NCBI GenBank assembly: GCA_037043015.1
Contig: CM073326.1
Span: forward strand, 15,694,345-15,758,344
DNA length: 64,000 nucleotides
Direction of reading: 5' to 3'
Source of the DNA: Bryum argenteum
Taxonomy: Eukaryota > Streptophyta > Bryopsida > Bryales > Bryaceae
The notes below the pieces were generated by a model. The model was not told the DNA's origin. It did no database searches and was given only the letters and a program-made list of their open reading frames with translations. The translations under genes and the position numbers were made by a program. The number at the start of each line of letters is the position of its first letter. Position 1 is the stretch's first letter. Shown in pieces: positions 38,657 to 50,371 of the stretch.

Positions 38657-41600
38657 ATGCTGTGCGCTTGTAGCTCGGCCGTTCACTCGTCTGATGACGG
38701 ACGGGGTGCTCGCAGTTTCTGTGCGCAGTTGCGAGATGGTGAGGAGCTGCTTCGTCAAGGCAGCATTCTCGAAGCCGAAGCGTCTCTCCGAGGAGCACTC
38801 TCCGTCAACAATGAGGTACACTTAATCCAGTTTCTAAATAATATATACAAGCTTCTGCATCATCATCATCATCAAGAATTCAATGTATCTCATAGCCATC
38901 ACGAATGCATACACTATAACATTCTATAGTACCCACCTTTTGCACTGGAGCTCGAAGCTTCAATTACATGGATAGGTTTGATCCTTGAATCAGCGATCTT
39001 GTATAGCTTCGAATCTGTAGATGGGCCTCAAGTGCAAGGAAATGTTTTCAATCACGGCATCAGTTTTGCCTGAGTGCTTTCTTTGGATGAGTTTTGTGTT
39101 TGGGAGGTTCTGAGTACGTGGGTGAGCAGGAGGCTCGAGCACTGCTGGGTCGATTAGAGTACGAAAGAGGAAACTACGAAGAGGCATTGAAGATTATGGA
39201 AGAGATTCAGGCCAGTGCCTTGGGGGCCAGCTTGTTGTATCTCATCTCGCATCCTTCGAGCAAGAAGAAAGCAAGAAAAGGAGCCAACAATAGTGCTGCA
39301 TTCGACACTTCCTTTCATGCTACTAGTTTGCTTCTGGAGGCGCTCTACCTCAAAGCCAAGTGCCTGCAAGTACTTGGCCGCTTCTCAGGTACTCATTTTC
39401 CATCAATCTATACACTCCATGGCTCAGCTTTTTGTATTCAAAGAAACAGGAGGATGAAAGTCAACACACTTTATGGTGTTAAACCCTAAACCCTGCCAGC
39501 AATTCTGATAACGGCTGATCTTCTATACTAGAAATCCGGAATCAGATCTCCAGCAAAATCGTTCCAACTAACAAGCATTACAGATCCTCTACTCCATGGC
39601 TTTTCTTCAAAGCGTCGACAGTACAGACGCCAGTTTGTCTACAGAGAAACACGCGGAGGAAATTCAACATCTTCAGGGTTTTATGCTTTGAAGCACTCAT
39701 AAGCCCTAAACCCTGCTAGCATTTGTGATCACAGCATCTCCTCTATACTAGAAACCCGAGTTTCCATCTTAAGCACTTCCATGCTTAGAACAACAATATT
39801 CGACACATTTTTGTATTAGAGTCATGTAGCTCAGACAAATGAAACGATCGTATGGAGGAAGACGAAACGGTTGCTCGCTTATGTTTGAAGATCGAGAGCC
39901 TAGTTTGTTAACATACTTTAAGCTCCTGAATGCACTCTAAAACGTAGATTTTGCTAATATTTGTGAGTAACAGCAGGTCCTCTATACTAGAAACGCAAAT
40001 TACGAGTTTAGCCTGTCATACTTTTGTTTTGATGCTTCGTTTTAGAGACATGTATTTCGCAAGAATGACATGATCATGTGGAGGAAAACTAAACGGATGT
40101 GCAGATGCGTCGCAAGAGTGCAAGCAAGTGCTAGACACAATGGAAACAAACGCACCAGCAGGCTTACCCGAGTCCTGTTCCAAGACAGGAATGACCGAAA
40201 CACTCTCAAAGATAGTAAACCTCCACGGTTCGCTTCTTCTCGATTTAAACCAAACAAGCGAAGCAATGGTATCCTACCGACGCTCCCTCCTCCGATTCTC
40301 CTTCTGTCTGTCCTCCTCAGACCTCATGCACGTAATGCAAACTTTAGCCATGCTTCTGTTATACAGCGGAGTGGAAGCTCCTCCAGTAAGCTTAGGACCT
40401 TACGTCGAAGGAATCTACACACCCAAAAACAATGAAGAGGAAGCGATCCTCCTCCTCATGCTCCTCCTCCGAATCATGAAACTGGAGAATCAGCACTTCG
40501 ATGCCGAAGTTCTTGAGCATCTTGCTCTTGCTCTCTCCACTTCCGGGCAGTTGCAAGCTTTAGCGCATCAATACGAGGCACTTCTACCGGGGAATATGGC
40601 GAGGCCAGATCGGTGGTATAGTCTTGCGCTTTGTTATGCTGGGGCTGGTGATACTAAGCTTGGTTTGGAGCTTGTGAGGAAGGTTGTGGCTGCTTCCGAG
40701 ATGCCGAACGATGTGAATTCGCTTCTCCTTGGAGCGAAATTGTGTGCTGGAGATGGAGGTTTGTGTAGTGAGGGTGTGGAGTATTGTGAGCGGGCGATTT
40801 TGAGGCTGGAACGGGAGAGGAATGTTGCTTTCCGAGCTCGGGGTTTGCATATTCTGGGTGTTGCGCTCAGGTCTCGGAGGCTTGTGGCTTCGTCGGATGC
40901 TTTGAACTCCAGATTGCGTGCTGACGCTCTTGCTGCATTACAAGTAAGTGTTGCTCTTTTCTAAACCAATTTTTGTTGTGATCCATATGGTTCACAGAGC
41001 ATTTCTATCAGATCATTGTAGCTCTTTATGAGTCCTCTTATGGTTTAAGTAGTCTTCAAGAGTTTGTAGGAGAAACACACTTGTTTACTTTAAAGCAGTG
41101 CTCCTTTCTCGTTCTAATCATACAGAATAGCGTGCCACCTGAATCTGCAGTACCCAAATGAAAAATAGGCCACTTCGAAACCGCAAACTCTTGATTCATA
41201 TAGTTCTTATGTCGACGCAGTAATGCAAAAAAGTTTTAGCTCATTGTTGGTGGCATTGCGAGTAGCTTGATATCATATCAGTAGTAATAAGTAAGTATCG
41301 ACTCAAGAGTTTGTAGAAATAGCAATACTTGTTTATAGTCACAGCAACACTCTTTACTTGTTCTAAGCGTGCCACTTGAATTTGAGCACTCTGAAACCGC
41401 AAATTCCTCGAGTTCTTATGTCGACGCAGTAATGCAGAAGGTCTCAAATCAAAGCTGATATTGTATTGGTGATACTTCAGTTAGTAACGTCTTTAGAATG
41501 ATGAGATGTTTAACCTTATTTCTGTGCATGTTGGTGCCAGGAAGCAGCTTCACTAGATAAAGGCGACGCATCCATACTATTCGACCTGAGCCTGGAACTA

Positions 41601-43427
41601 GCCGAGCAAAGACAACTCTGCGTAGCACTGGATTGCGCCAAGTACTGGTTCCACCGTGGATGTGGAGCGCGTATCGATGGCTGGAGGTTACTAGCTCTCT
41701 TGCTCTCTGCTCTCGAGAAGTATGCCGAAGCAGACGCTGTTCTGGCGTCTGCTTTGGGGGAGACTAGTTTATTGGAGCAAGGTCCGTTGTTGAGAACCCG
41801 TGCTAAGCTGCAGCTCGCTTTGGATCAGCCGTTGCTTGCTGTTCAGCATTATCGAGCTTTGCTTGCCCTTATGCGAGCTGAATCCAAACACGGCAAACCG
41901 AAGGTAACACTAAAAACCTCTTTACATTCTACAACGATCAAATGAACCTCAATTCCGTAAAAACGGCAAGAATGCTGATTAAACTGAGAAGCAATGGGTG
42001 CTCCATAACCAAATATGTCACCAAAATAACACTTCGTAACAAAATGGCAGTTTCTGTATGTCAAAGAATGGCACTCGGAGAACTGCTATTTCAATAGAAT
42101 TTACCCAATAGAATGTGGGATTGTGCTGTAAAATCCCAGTTCAGAGATGCAAGCAAGCAATTTGTTGTGTGATTTTTGTTTAATCACATCTCTGAACCGA
42201 AATGTGAATATGCAGGTGGAGAATGTGGAGGTATGGCATGATTTAGCCCAAGTTTACACTCAAGTTCAGCAATGGGAGGACGCTGAAACATGTCTTGAGA
42301 AAGCTCGTTCTCTCAACGAATATTCCGCAGTGACGTGGTTCAACACTGGTAAACATCCCTTAGTACATCCATTTTGAATATCAACAACCATTGAAACTTG
42401 GAGCTCTCATTTTCGTCAATCTTCATAGCGTTTCTTATGAGTTTCCCGAAGCCATGAACAAGTAAAAACGGACGAATCTGGACGAGTCTTGAGTTCATTT
42501 TCTGCTCTCAAAGATGAATGAAGCTCACATAAGAACTCCTGAATCGCTTTCATAAATATCTGGAACACTAAACATGGTACAACGTGACTTTGTAGTACAC
42601 ATTCAGGAAGGCTGCTAGTTCTCACAAAAAATGGTCATCGTTACCAACAACGAAAGACGGCCATACTTGTATGGAAAGAAGTTAAAACATCTACAAAACA
42701 TGAAAAAATTGAGTATCATTGGAACCAGTTACTGTAGATACACTGAATATCATAGTCAAAAAGTTGCGATTGCATTGCTGCCAATCACAATATCAGCTTC
42801 TTTGTTGCTAACAGTGGTATCACTTGTTATTTCTAGGAAGGCTGCTAGTTTTCACCTAAAATGCGTTTATTTACCAACAATAAAATACGTCCATACTTAT
42901 AAGGAAAGAAGTGAACATATCCAGAGTAGTATGATCGAAATCCGTTTCTGTGGATACTACTTAAACTGTAGTGATTGTGTTGCTGTCAACTGCAATATTA
43001 GTTAGGCTATTTCTTCAGAATGTATACCAGATCCTTTGTTGCACACATATATATGTTTTGAGTGTTTATTACGGTGCAAATTTTTACAGGATTGTTACGA
43101 GAGGAGCAAGGTCAATTAGAAGAAGCCATTCTGTGCCACAAGAACACCCTCGCACTCGACGACACTCACGTAGACAGCAAAGTAAAGCTCGGTGCTCTTC
43201 TGTGGCAAGTGAACGGCACTTCCTACATCCCAGCGTCGAAGAGCTACCTTGCGAAAGCGTTGGAATCCGAGCCCACTCACTCTGAGGCGTGGTACAACAT
43301 GGGTCTGTTGCAAAAGACGGAAGGCCGCAAACACGAGGCTGCGGCTAGCTTCCAAGCTGCCCTTTTGTATGAGCAATCTTCACCGGTTGAAAAGTTCACC
43401 TCTATCACACCTGCTTTGCTTTGGTAG
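38657..43427 (+). CDS. NPG1: NPG1-like tetratricopeptide-repeat protein (calmodulin-binding family)
   Basis: Six exons, 38657-38815, 39130-39388, 40105-40943, 41541-41903, 42216-42348 and 43090-43427, join in frame to 696 residues; Arabidopsis NPG1 is about 700. The N-terminus MLCACS and the block EARALLGRLEYERGNYEEAL are characteristic of the NPG1/NPGR family. TPR-type helices fill the protein, clearest at 55-90 and in the last 150 residues (AEAWYNMG-like SEAWYNMGLLQKTEGRKHEA). In flowering plants NPG1 binds calmodulin and is needed for pollen germination; relatives tether a PI4-kinase complex at the plasma membrane. In a non-seed plant the role would be different, perhaps in general tip growth, which is inference. 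Introns 2, 4-region and 5 contain tandem duplications. The start is the first ATG of the frame and gives the family N-terminus. Confidence 0.9.
39480..39990 (+). repeat. Three degenerate repeats in intron 2 of the NPG-like gene
   Basis: Three units near 39482, 39700 and 39945 share CCCTAAACCCTGC(C/T)AGCA, then a variable CAGC stretch, then TCTATACTAGAAA. Spacing is about 230 bases. Confidence 0.7.
41050..41450 (+). repeat. Tandem duplication in intron 3 of the NPG-like gene
   Basis: Two units (about 41050-41235 and 41300-41445) share CAAGAGTTTGTAG, CGTGCCAC(C/T)TGAAT, GAAACCGCAAA and AGTTCTTATGTCGACGCAGT. Confidence 0.8.
42602..43010 (+). repeat. Tandem duplication in intron 5 of the NPG-like gene
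   Basis: Two units (about 42602-42833 and 42834-43010) share AGGAAGGCTGCTAGTT, TTACCAACAA, CCATACTT, GGAAAGAAGT and the distal ATTGTGTTGCTG-like phrase. Confidence 0.8.
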
Positions 43428-43843
43428 CAAGTTTTTTTAATTAGGAATTAATCTTACGTGGGGCTCATATTGGAGCCCTTGATTTGTACAGCACACTTTC
43501 TTTACCTTTTCTGGTTGAAGGTAGAATAGAACACAGTATTTACGTCAGAGGTCCTCTTTCCCTGGATTAATTCTTATTCATTTCAGAGCAGGAGCCCAAT
43601 TACTGCGAAAAAGGTTACGTTATTCTTCCTACAAAAGCAGTCTTGTATTGTCCTCAAGCGTTTTAAGTTTTAAGCATTGATCAAGATATGCTTTGTTACA
43701 TCTCTTCAAACCGTTTGTTTTATTGAACTCTGTGAAAGTTATGATAGTTTGTGCTCACCATATCACATGTTATGACTGTGATGACATGTGACCACAAACC
43801 GTCAAAACATGGTTATAAGATGAATACCAATAGTCGTCTATTC

Positions 43844-44061
43844 AATCATTTACTCTTGATCGCTCCAGAGTTTCTATAAACCGGTATTATAGTTTTTCAG
43901 CGTTGTTTCGAGTCATTCTAGGTTTGTTCTTGCTGATTCCTGCTGATTGTATTACTGCCAATCATCTACTCTTAATCGCTCCGGACAATATGACAATATG
44001 CAGAGTTTCTATAAACTGGCATTCAGCGTTGTTTACTGATTCCTGCTGATTGTATTACTGG
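43844..44061 (+). repeat. Direct duplication of about 110 bases upstream of the first peptide gene
   Basis: Units at about 43844-43957 and 43958-44061 share CAATCAT(T/C)TACTCTT, AGAGTTTCTATAAAC, CAGCGTTGTTT and GATTCCTGCTGATTGTATTA. They end about 225 bases before the ATG of the peptide gene, so they may lie in its promoter. Confidence 0.8.
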
Positions 44062-44287
44062 AAATTCTAACTGGGAGTTTTGTGTGGTAAGGATGAGGAC
44101 ACAGGGAGTCCATGGTTGTGGAGAGTGAAAGAACTTGTGAGCACGAATTTCATCATTGCAACTACCTAGTATGGTACCTCTAGTTTTTGCTGACACTTGG
44201 CTGGTGGTGCTTAGCAGCAGCAGCAAAATTGCAAGCAATTCATGATCAGTTTCGAAAACTCAACGCTTTACTCGAAAAAATGTGAGC

Positions 44288-45407
44288 ATGGCACTGAAGC
44301 TCCTTACTGTCGGTGAGTATTATGCACATTTGATAGACTTGAGCAGCAGCCAGTCTTTTGTATCATTGAGTTTTGTTACATGATTGATTGTGAGCTGTGG
44401 TAGTGTTGGTGATGCTGCTGCTGCAATTGCTTGGTGGTTCGTCTCAACTCTTCAACGAAAACTTTGCCGAGGTGATGTATGCCCGTCTTTTGCCTCTTAA
44501 TCACATATATATGCACTGAAGAAATAACTCATCACTAAAGCATCTTCTATTGAGGAACACGAACTGGTAAGTCTGAAATTCTTTCCATAGCCGAGATATA
44601 ATGAGTGAGATTGTACCTTGCCACTTTTCAATTGTAATGTAAGATGTTGAATGAGCACACATTGAATGTCAATAAGGAGTCAGTAATTGAGATTGAGGCT
44701 ATATTTCTACATTCACAACATTCTTTACAGTGAAAGTTTACTATTCTTCAATTCTCGAAAGAGACGGATGCATGGATTTTAAAATATTTCCAAGAGAGAG
44801 AGGGATGTATGCTTTTTTGTGGTGATCCAATGCAGGTCAAAGGTATGAAACCCAGGCGAATGTTGGAAGCTGTTTTGGAAGATCCTCATCTTCCACTTGG
44901 CAACCCATTGATCGGTAAAAAACTCCTTCCTCTTATCATGTAGGGCAATCATGTCCAATTCATCCGATTCTGATACCAGAAGAAAATACTGAACATCACT
45001 TTCCTTCTGTCATGAATCACATCCAGATGTTGTCTATCTAAACATGAAAGTGACATTCGAATCAGTTAAATAAACACCTATATGTGCAAATGAGTCTCAA
45101 TCTCATCCTTTCAGTGCAGGAAGCTAGATTCTCTGCATCCTTTTGTTGAAACAGAAACTAACTATTGTGACTATGCTTGATATTTTTCCCTGTTTACTGT
45201 TTTCTTACATCTACTAATTGAGGTCTGGGGTGTGTGTGTGAAGAATGCATGGACGTTGGGCCAGTGTGTCCAGAAGGGGGAGTAGTGGAGTGTATGGTGG
45301 GCGGCATTGTGGGGTGCATGTGCGCCATGATACGCAAGTGTGAGCCTGGTGTGTCAGGTTGCTACTTCAAGGACGGCCATGGACTCTCCTCCCACTGCGG
45401 CTTCTAA
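44288..45407 (+). CDS. Small secreted eight-cysteine peptide, paralogue 1
   Basis: Four exons, 44288-44312, 44404-44471, 44836-44914 and 45244-45407, give 111 residues. Residues 1-22 are a strong signal peptide with a long Leu/Val core. Residues 23-57 are a pro-region with a dibasic-type patch (MKPRRML). The last exon encodes the cysteine domain, spaced C-x6-C-x7-C-x7-C-x-C-x5-C-x6-C-x11-C-G-F-stop. The intron before this domain is in phase 1, exactly as in the downstream paralogue at 47664-48391. No CC pair is present, so it is not an LTP; the spacing does not fit defensin, snakin, STIG1, EPF or RALF as I know them. A role as a secreted signal or defence peptide is inference. The short first exons were joined by eye and need RNA support. 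Confidence 0.72.
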
Positions 45408-46380
45408 CTTTCAAGAGTTCAACATTTTGCTCTTGAACAGAAGAGTGGTCCAAATGATCCTTTCTGAAGTCTACATGCAAAAAAAATTATAAACTTGAAT
45501 TTGAGAATGTCAAGCATTTGGATTAGGCTCTTGAGATATATTCAATCAATGTTTCATTACTCTTTTAAGCATTGTAATTTTTGTTTTGAGTTTGAATGGT
45601 TTGGATTGGGCTCTATTTGACTTTAGGAGACAAGCCTTCCTTCATTGGCAATGGGTTTTTTTTTTTTTTACTAATGAGCAAAGTATCGGTGTGGTGGTTG
45701 GCTCATGGCCATAAATGAGGTGTTTGTATGTTTCACTTCTTGTGTTAGGTCATCATGGTGTCTATTACCATATTTCATTAGCTCAAATATGATGTGGTTA
45801 GAGGACGTTGTTTTATTTAGAGGACTTGGAAGTCTTTGGAGTGACAACATGTTTGATGTTGCTTGGGCGGTGATTATAAAATAAGAGAACCTATTGGAAA
45901 ATCTTGAAATAACCTTTTTGTCTTTTGTGTGGGGTTGGTTGTTAGAGTGAAGTGAATTAAGAAAAAAATTGGCATTTTATTTACGTTGGTGTAGCAATAG
46001 GTTTCTAAGCTCAAGAAACCACCCAAGTAGACAAGTTGGGTTTCTCTCATTTTCCCACTCCGTTTAAAATAAGATTATAGTTTGTGATTACTGGTATTTT
46101 TTGGGCATATAACTACTATGAAATTGTGTATCAGCTCATGCGGCACAATCCTATCGGCAGTCCCCAAGATCATATATATTGTCACAAAACAAACAAACAA
46201 AACAAATCTATAATTCCGTATCGAAAATCTGAGCTTGTAAGTTTTTCAACTCTTCTTGTAGTAGACTATGAATCTATGATACATTGTGATACTAAGTGGT
46301 AAAGATGCATAAACGTATGCATAGAACTCTTTAAAGAATTTGATGGTTTCTTTGACTATTAAATAGACAAGTAAGAATCT
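45408..46380. other. Intergenic DNA between the two peptide genes, left part
   Basis: Includes the likely 3' UTR of the first peptide gene. A T run occurs at about 45657-45669. No gene is supported. Confidence 0.4.
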
Positions 46381-46389
46381 TTAACAAAA

Positions 46390-46535
46390 TTATTAGTAGA
46401 AAATGGTATTCTCTACAACTTGTCCACTGAAACTTTGATTGTTCTAATAGTTGTAGTTGATACATGGTTGCATAATTTAGGACAATCATAGTTATAGTGA
46501 ACAAGTTGTAAAGACCATCATTTTCTATATAGTGA
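46390..46535. mobile_element. Small inverted-repeat element
   Basis: Left arm AGTAGAAAATGGTATTCTCT plus ACAACTTG and right arm CAAGTTGTAAAGACCATCAT plus TTTCTATATAGT form imperfect inverted repeats. The ends resemble those of the CACTAGTAGAAAATGG elements at 31886 and 33996. Confidence 0.6.
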
Positions 46536-47554
46536 ATATTATAGTACAATAAATGTCAAATAAATGATATCTACAATTATAATAGAGTAGTAGAACCTCA
46601 CTTTGATCATCATCCCCAACCGTTTTATGACCATTAACAAGTATTTACTTTCATACTTGGCTCAAACACTAGTAATACCTTTCGAATTCTATCCTAAGCA
46701 CTAGTAAAATGAAAGGAGAGGTATAGATACAAATATTCTTATAGTGACAAATAAGAATGGCAAACATGAGCAGCAATAAATTGTGAGAACAATTATAACA
46801 ATAGTGGAAAAGTGATATGAGACGACCAAGCAAGCACACCAAATTCTCACCATTTACATCCAAATCAGTGTACTCTCTTTGGTTGTCTCAGACCACTTTT
46901 CTACCAGTGTTACAATGTTCACAATCCTTGCAATCACTTGAACGCATGAGAGTCGAACATTTCCAGTATTGTACATTTGTTAAACCCTTTTCCACAAAGG
47001 TGCCTCTGACATGCTGTGAAATGTCCAACAGCTAAACATCCCTCGGACCTCGGTATGTCCGACGGCTAAACATTCTGCAACAATGGCACTTTCAAGGGGT
47101 TAGAATTCAATGAAAAGTGAGGGTGGTATTCCAAAAAATACTGATATTACAGACTACGATCTTCTATTCCGTCGTGGCACTGGAGGTGTGATTTTGGAAG
47201 CACAAGCAAAATCATATGCCTTTGTGATAAAAATGGAATAATGTCATTATATCATAAACCCAACTATGGTGGTAACTAACAGAAGATTGAATCACCAAAC
47301 AATGAAAAAAAGAAAGGACAACATTGACTTGATGAGGATGACAGGGGTAGATATGAAGGTAGCTCGATCACGAAGTACTATCGAACAAGAGGAGTATAAT
47401 AACGTACAGGGAACATGAATCAAATCTGCAGGTACATGACAACATATCGATTCTCATTCAAGAGCCGGGGTTGGTTGCCTTCCAACATCGATCTCAATCA
47501 TGTACCACAGGGCAGTTGCACAAAACAAGGTATATTCTATTTCCACAATCAGGC

Positions 47555-47566
47555 CATATATAAAAA
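47555..47566 (+). promoter_or_regulatory. Candidate TATA box of peptide gene 2
   Basis: CATATATAAAAAA lies about 100 bases before the ATG at 47664, a normal plant distance if the leader is about 70 bases. Confidence 0.5.
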
Positions 47567-47663
47567 ACGCTTCCAAAACTTACCCCTCGCAAGCAGACAT
47601 AACTTTACCTCGGTTTCAACTCATCGAGGAACGCTGGTTTTTCCTTCTTCTTCGGTATCATCA

Positions 47664-48391
47664 ATGGCTCCGAAGTACCAAGTCAGATGCATGCTGGCAG
47701 CCATCGCCGTTCTGTTCCTGTTCTCATCTCGTGCGTAATCGATCCACTTCTTCTGTCAGAAAGCCCTACAGTGAAAGAGTTAGTAATGGATCAACTATGT
47801 TATGTTACAATATAACACTCCCCTGCGTTTTGTACACAAAGTGAAGTCATGCTATGTACATAATGTCAGCATTATGTCAACAATGTCTCCACATTGTGTC
47901 AACATTGTCTCCGTGGACATTGTGTCAACATTGTCTCCGTGGACATTGTGTCAACATTGTCTCCACATTGTATTGGCATTATGTCGACATCGAACTGACA
48001 GTCAACTGATCCTTGAGATGTTCTGTCACAGAAGTTTGTGGGGCTCACGGATTTCTACAGGGAGAGACGGAACCTGGGCATGGAGGACGGAAGCTTTTGC
48101 AAAGTAAGTGCTGACATTCCGCTGTTAGAAGTATTCAATGTCTCGATCAGAGCTTGCTAGGCACATGCATGCTTTGAGGGTTTGTACGCACCATTGATGA
48201 ATTGTTCGGGGGGTGTGCACGCAGCTTGCTGGCCAGGGATGAGGCTGAACTGCCCTTCCAACACACAAGTGGAGTGTGAAGTGGGCGGCGTGGGAGGCTG
48301 CAGCTGCTTGGCTATGGAGGCGTGCTTGCCCGAAGTGTCGGGCTGCTACATTGTCGTCGACGGCATCTCCACCAAATCCTGCGGCTTCTAA
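47664..48391 (+). CDS. Small secreted eight-cysteine peptide, paralogue 2
   Basis: Three exons, 47664-47730, 48032-48103 and 48225-48391, give 101 residues. The signal peptide is residues 1 to about 27 (core MLAAIAVLFLFSS). The pro-region ends with a basic RKLLQ. The cysteine domain begins two residues later and reads C-x7-C-x7-C-x7-C-x-C-x5-C-x6-C-x11-C-G-F-stop. Shared with paralogue 1 are all eight cysteines, VEC, VGG, the C-x-C, VSGCY and the terminal CGF, plus a phase-1 intron just before the first cysteine. The gene lies 2.3 kb after paralogue 1 on the same strand, a tandem duplication. Intron 1 contains a minisatellite-like repeat. Family and function are not recognised. Secretion is well supported; activity is unknown. 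Confidence 0.78.
47864..47990 (+). repeat. Tandem repeat in intron 1 of peptide gene 2
   Basis: Units of about 26 bases built on TGTCAACATTGTCTCCGTGG plus ACATTG, three to four copies, the outer ones degenerate. Confidence 0.88.
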
Positions 48392-50205
48392 TCAAGTAGC
48401 ATCGCTGAATGATAGTATCGTGCTTGATCAATCGAGGTGTATGTCTACTACAATTAAATAACTCTACAAGATCAGACGAACGTCCATGCAGTTCTTTGAC
48501 TCGATCGAGCGTACGTTTTCGACAAGGACACCGTTTTCGTCCTCTTGACTACCAATTGTTTGGTTTTACTAACAGATCATTTCAGAATCATCAATCATTA
48601 CCAGTCCCTTCGTCTATACATGTAGCACCGCTGTGATACTAAAGAACCCTAGAATTGCAATTGTGGTATTCGCTGACAGTCATAACTACAGTGACATCGA
48701 TGTCGGAACGAATTGCGTGCATCCAACTCTAAGAAACCTCGAAATGAATGAAAACGAAGAGTTTCCAGCTGTGTATAGATTGAGAACTAGTCTCCCTACT
48801 GTTTGTCTTGCCAGCAACTGAACCGGCCGAGGATTGCAAGCTCCTTCGCAAGGTAAGATAGCACTATCGCAAGCTCATGGGATTGTACAGTCTCGGCTGT
48901 CGTTAGGGACCGGCTGGTCATTACTCAGCATTCCAGCTATCTCTCAAAATACTTGAATTTTGGGTATTCCACAAACCAGCTTCCTTCTCTACTCCAACCT
49001 GCAAAAAATAGGATTCTGCGACATCAACCCCAGAAGGTGTAGGTAACCACGCATGCATCGTTCACAAACCCACCGACATTGCAAAACTCCCGCAAACAAA
49101 GACCAACAACTCTGAAAAACGCTCGCCAGTCACAGCTAGTCCATTCCAAGACGAAGGACGAGATGGCAATGAATTCAGATCACTTCACGTGTGCTGCAAT
49201 CCATGAACTGAATTCACTGCCATCACATCCTTCAGCATGCAATAACCCGTGGCTCCATTCTCTCCACTCCATCGATCATCTCTCCAAAGCTACATTTCGA
49301 TTGATCGAGAGCAGGCATTGCAGCGAATGAGCATGAAGATGGGGTACTTGTTAGTTCCATGAGATCGACGACTGCATGTAAAGCCCTGGAATCGGGGATT
49401 AGCCAGTAGAGTGTTTCCTCAGAGCCCCAAGGGGCAGGGTGTACTTCCAGACACCAACTGTAGACTTCTCCAGACGCCGTTGACCACGCTTTCCCTTCGC
49501 ACATTCCCTTCTGGATTATGCTTTATGCCTTCATCTGCAATTGTAACCCCTACTAACAGTACATGCACCATGTATCTATTCCATTATGGAATTTAATTAT
49601 GTTCGGTGGATATACTAGTGTGCACACTTGTCATCGCTGTAAATGCTGCAGACAATTTATTGGAAGGACGTGTCTTTCTAACTTACGGTAAAGTCCAAAT
49701 TATGACTTTCTTGATCCGCTGTTGAAGTATCAAAAGCTGCATGCATCTTCGTATGATGGGTAATGACATTGGCCGTTGTGAGAGCATGCCCAGTCGCTTT
49801 TGCCGTAGGGAGAACCCCAGCCCAAGCAGTACACCTGTAACCCGGCTAAGAGGGCCGACGTTCTTGGGATTATAGTTCGTCATAATTTCAAGTTTTACAA
49901 TGCCTTAAATTCTCACATTTGATGTTCCTATTAACCAATGTAAGAGTGCCTCGTAGCGGCTTGCAGCTTGTGGCGACCCTTTGAAGGCTTCTGCGACCTT
50001 GCCGGCCCCTAGCTGGTTCGGTCGGCTTGCTCGCAAGGCCCCACTGCTCCATTCGACACCACCCAATGCCCCCTTCGACACGCCATACATGCTCTTCCCG
50101 ACCCTGCTTGGCGAGCTGGTGTGGACATGCTCTGAATCCAAGGGATTCTTTCTTAGAGAACACCATCTTAAGATAAACAAGGGAGATTTTTAACGTCAAG
50201 GAGTG
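48392..50205. other. Intergenic region with a GC-rich island, no supported gene
   Basis: Composition is balanced at 48900-49500 and GC-rich at 49950-50150, where both strands carry open frames of 70-100 codons. None has a domain or splice partners that I can support. An unannotated RNA or degenerate gene cannot be excluded. Confidence 0.35.
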
Positions 50206-50209
50206 ATGG

Positions 50210-50368
50210 TACTAGTAGAAAAGTGGCTTGAGAACTTATACATCATACCAACAAGTACACCAGGCATTATACCAACAAGTACACCATATGTGGCGATATA
50301 CCACACGCCTCATTTGTATTTAAATTGGGTTTATTCATGTGGTATACTCAAAAGTCACTTTTCTAGTA
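50210..50368. mobile_element. Small inverted-repeat element
   Basis: Left end TACTAGTAGAAAAGTGGCTT and the right end, whose reverse complement reads TACTAGAAAAGTGACTTTTG, are imperfect inverted repeats. The interior holds two copies of ATACCAACAAGTACACCA. Confidence 0.6.
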
Positions 50369-50371
50369 ATG

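Noticed and set aside
44023..44238. Minus-strand frame with a signal-peptide-like start
   Set aside because: Overlaps the duplicated promoter segment of peptide gene 1 and has no partner exon or conserved cysteines; the hydrophobic run comes from an AGC repeat read antisense.
49888..50199. GC-rich region with open frames on both strands
   Set aside because: Considered as a gene remnant or structural RNA; no motif, domain or RNA signature could be named.
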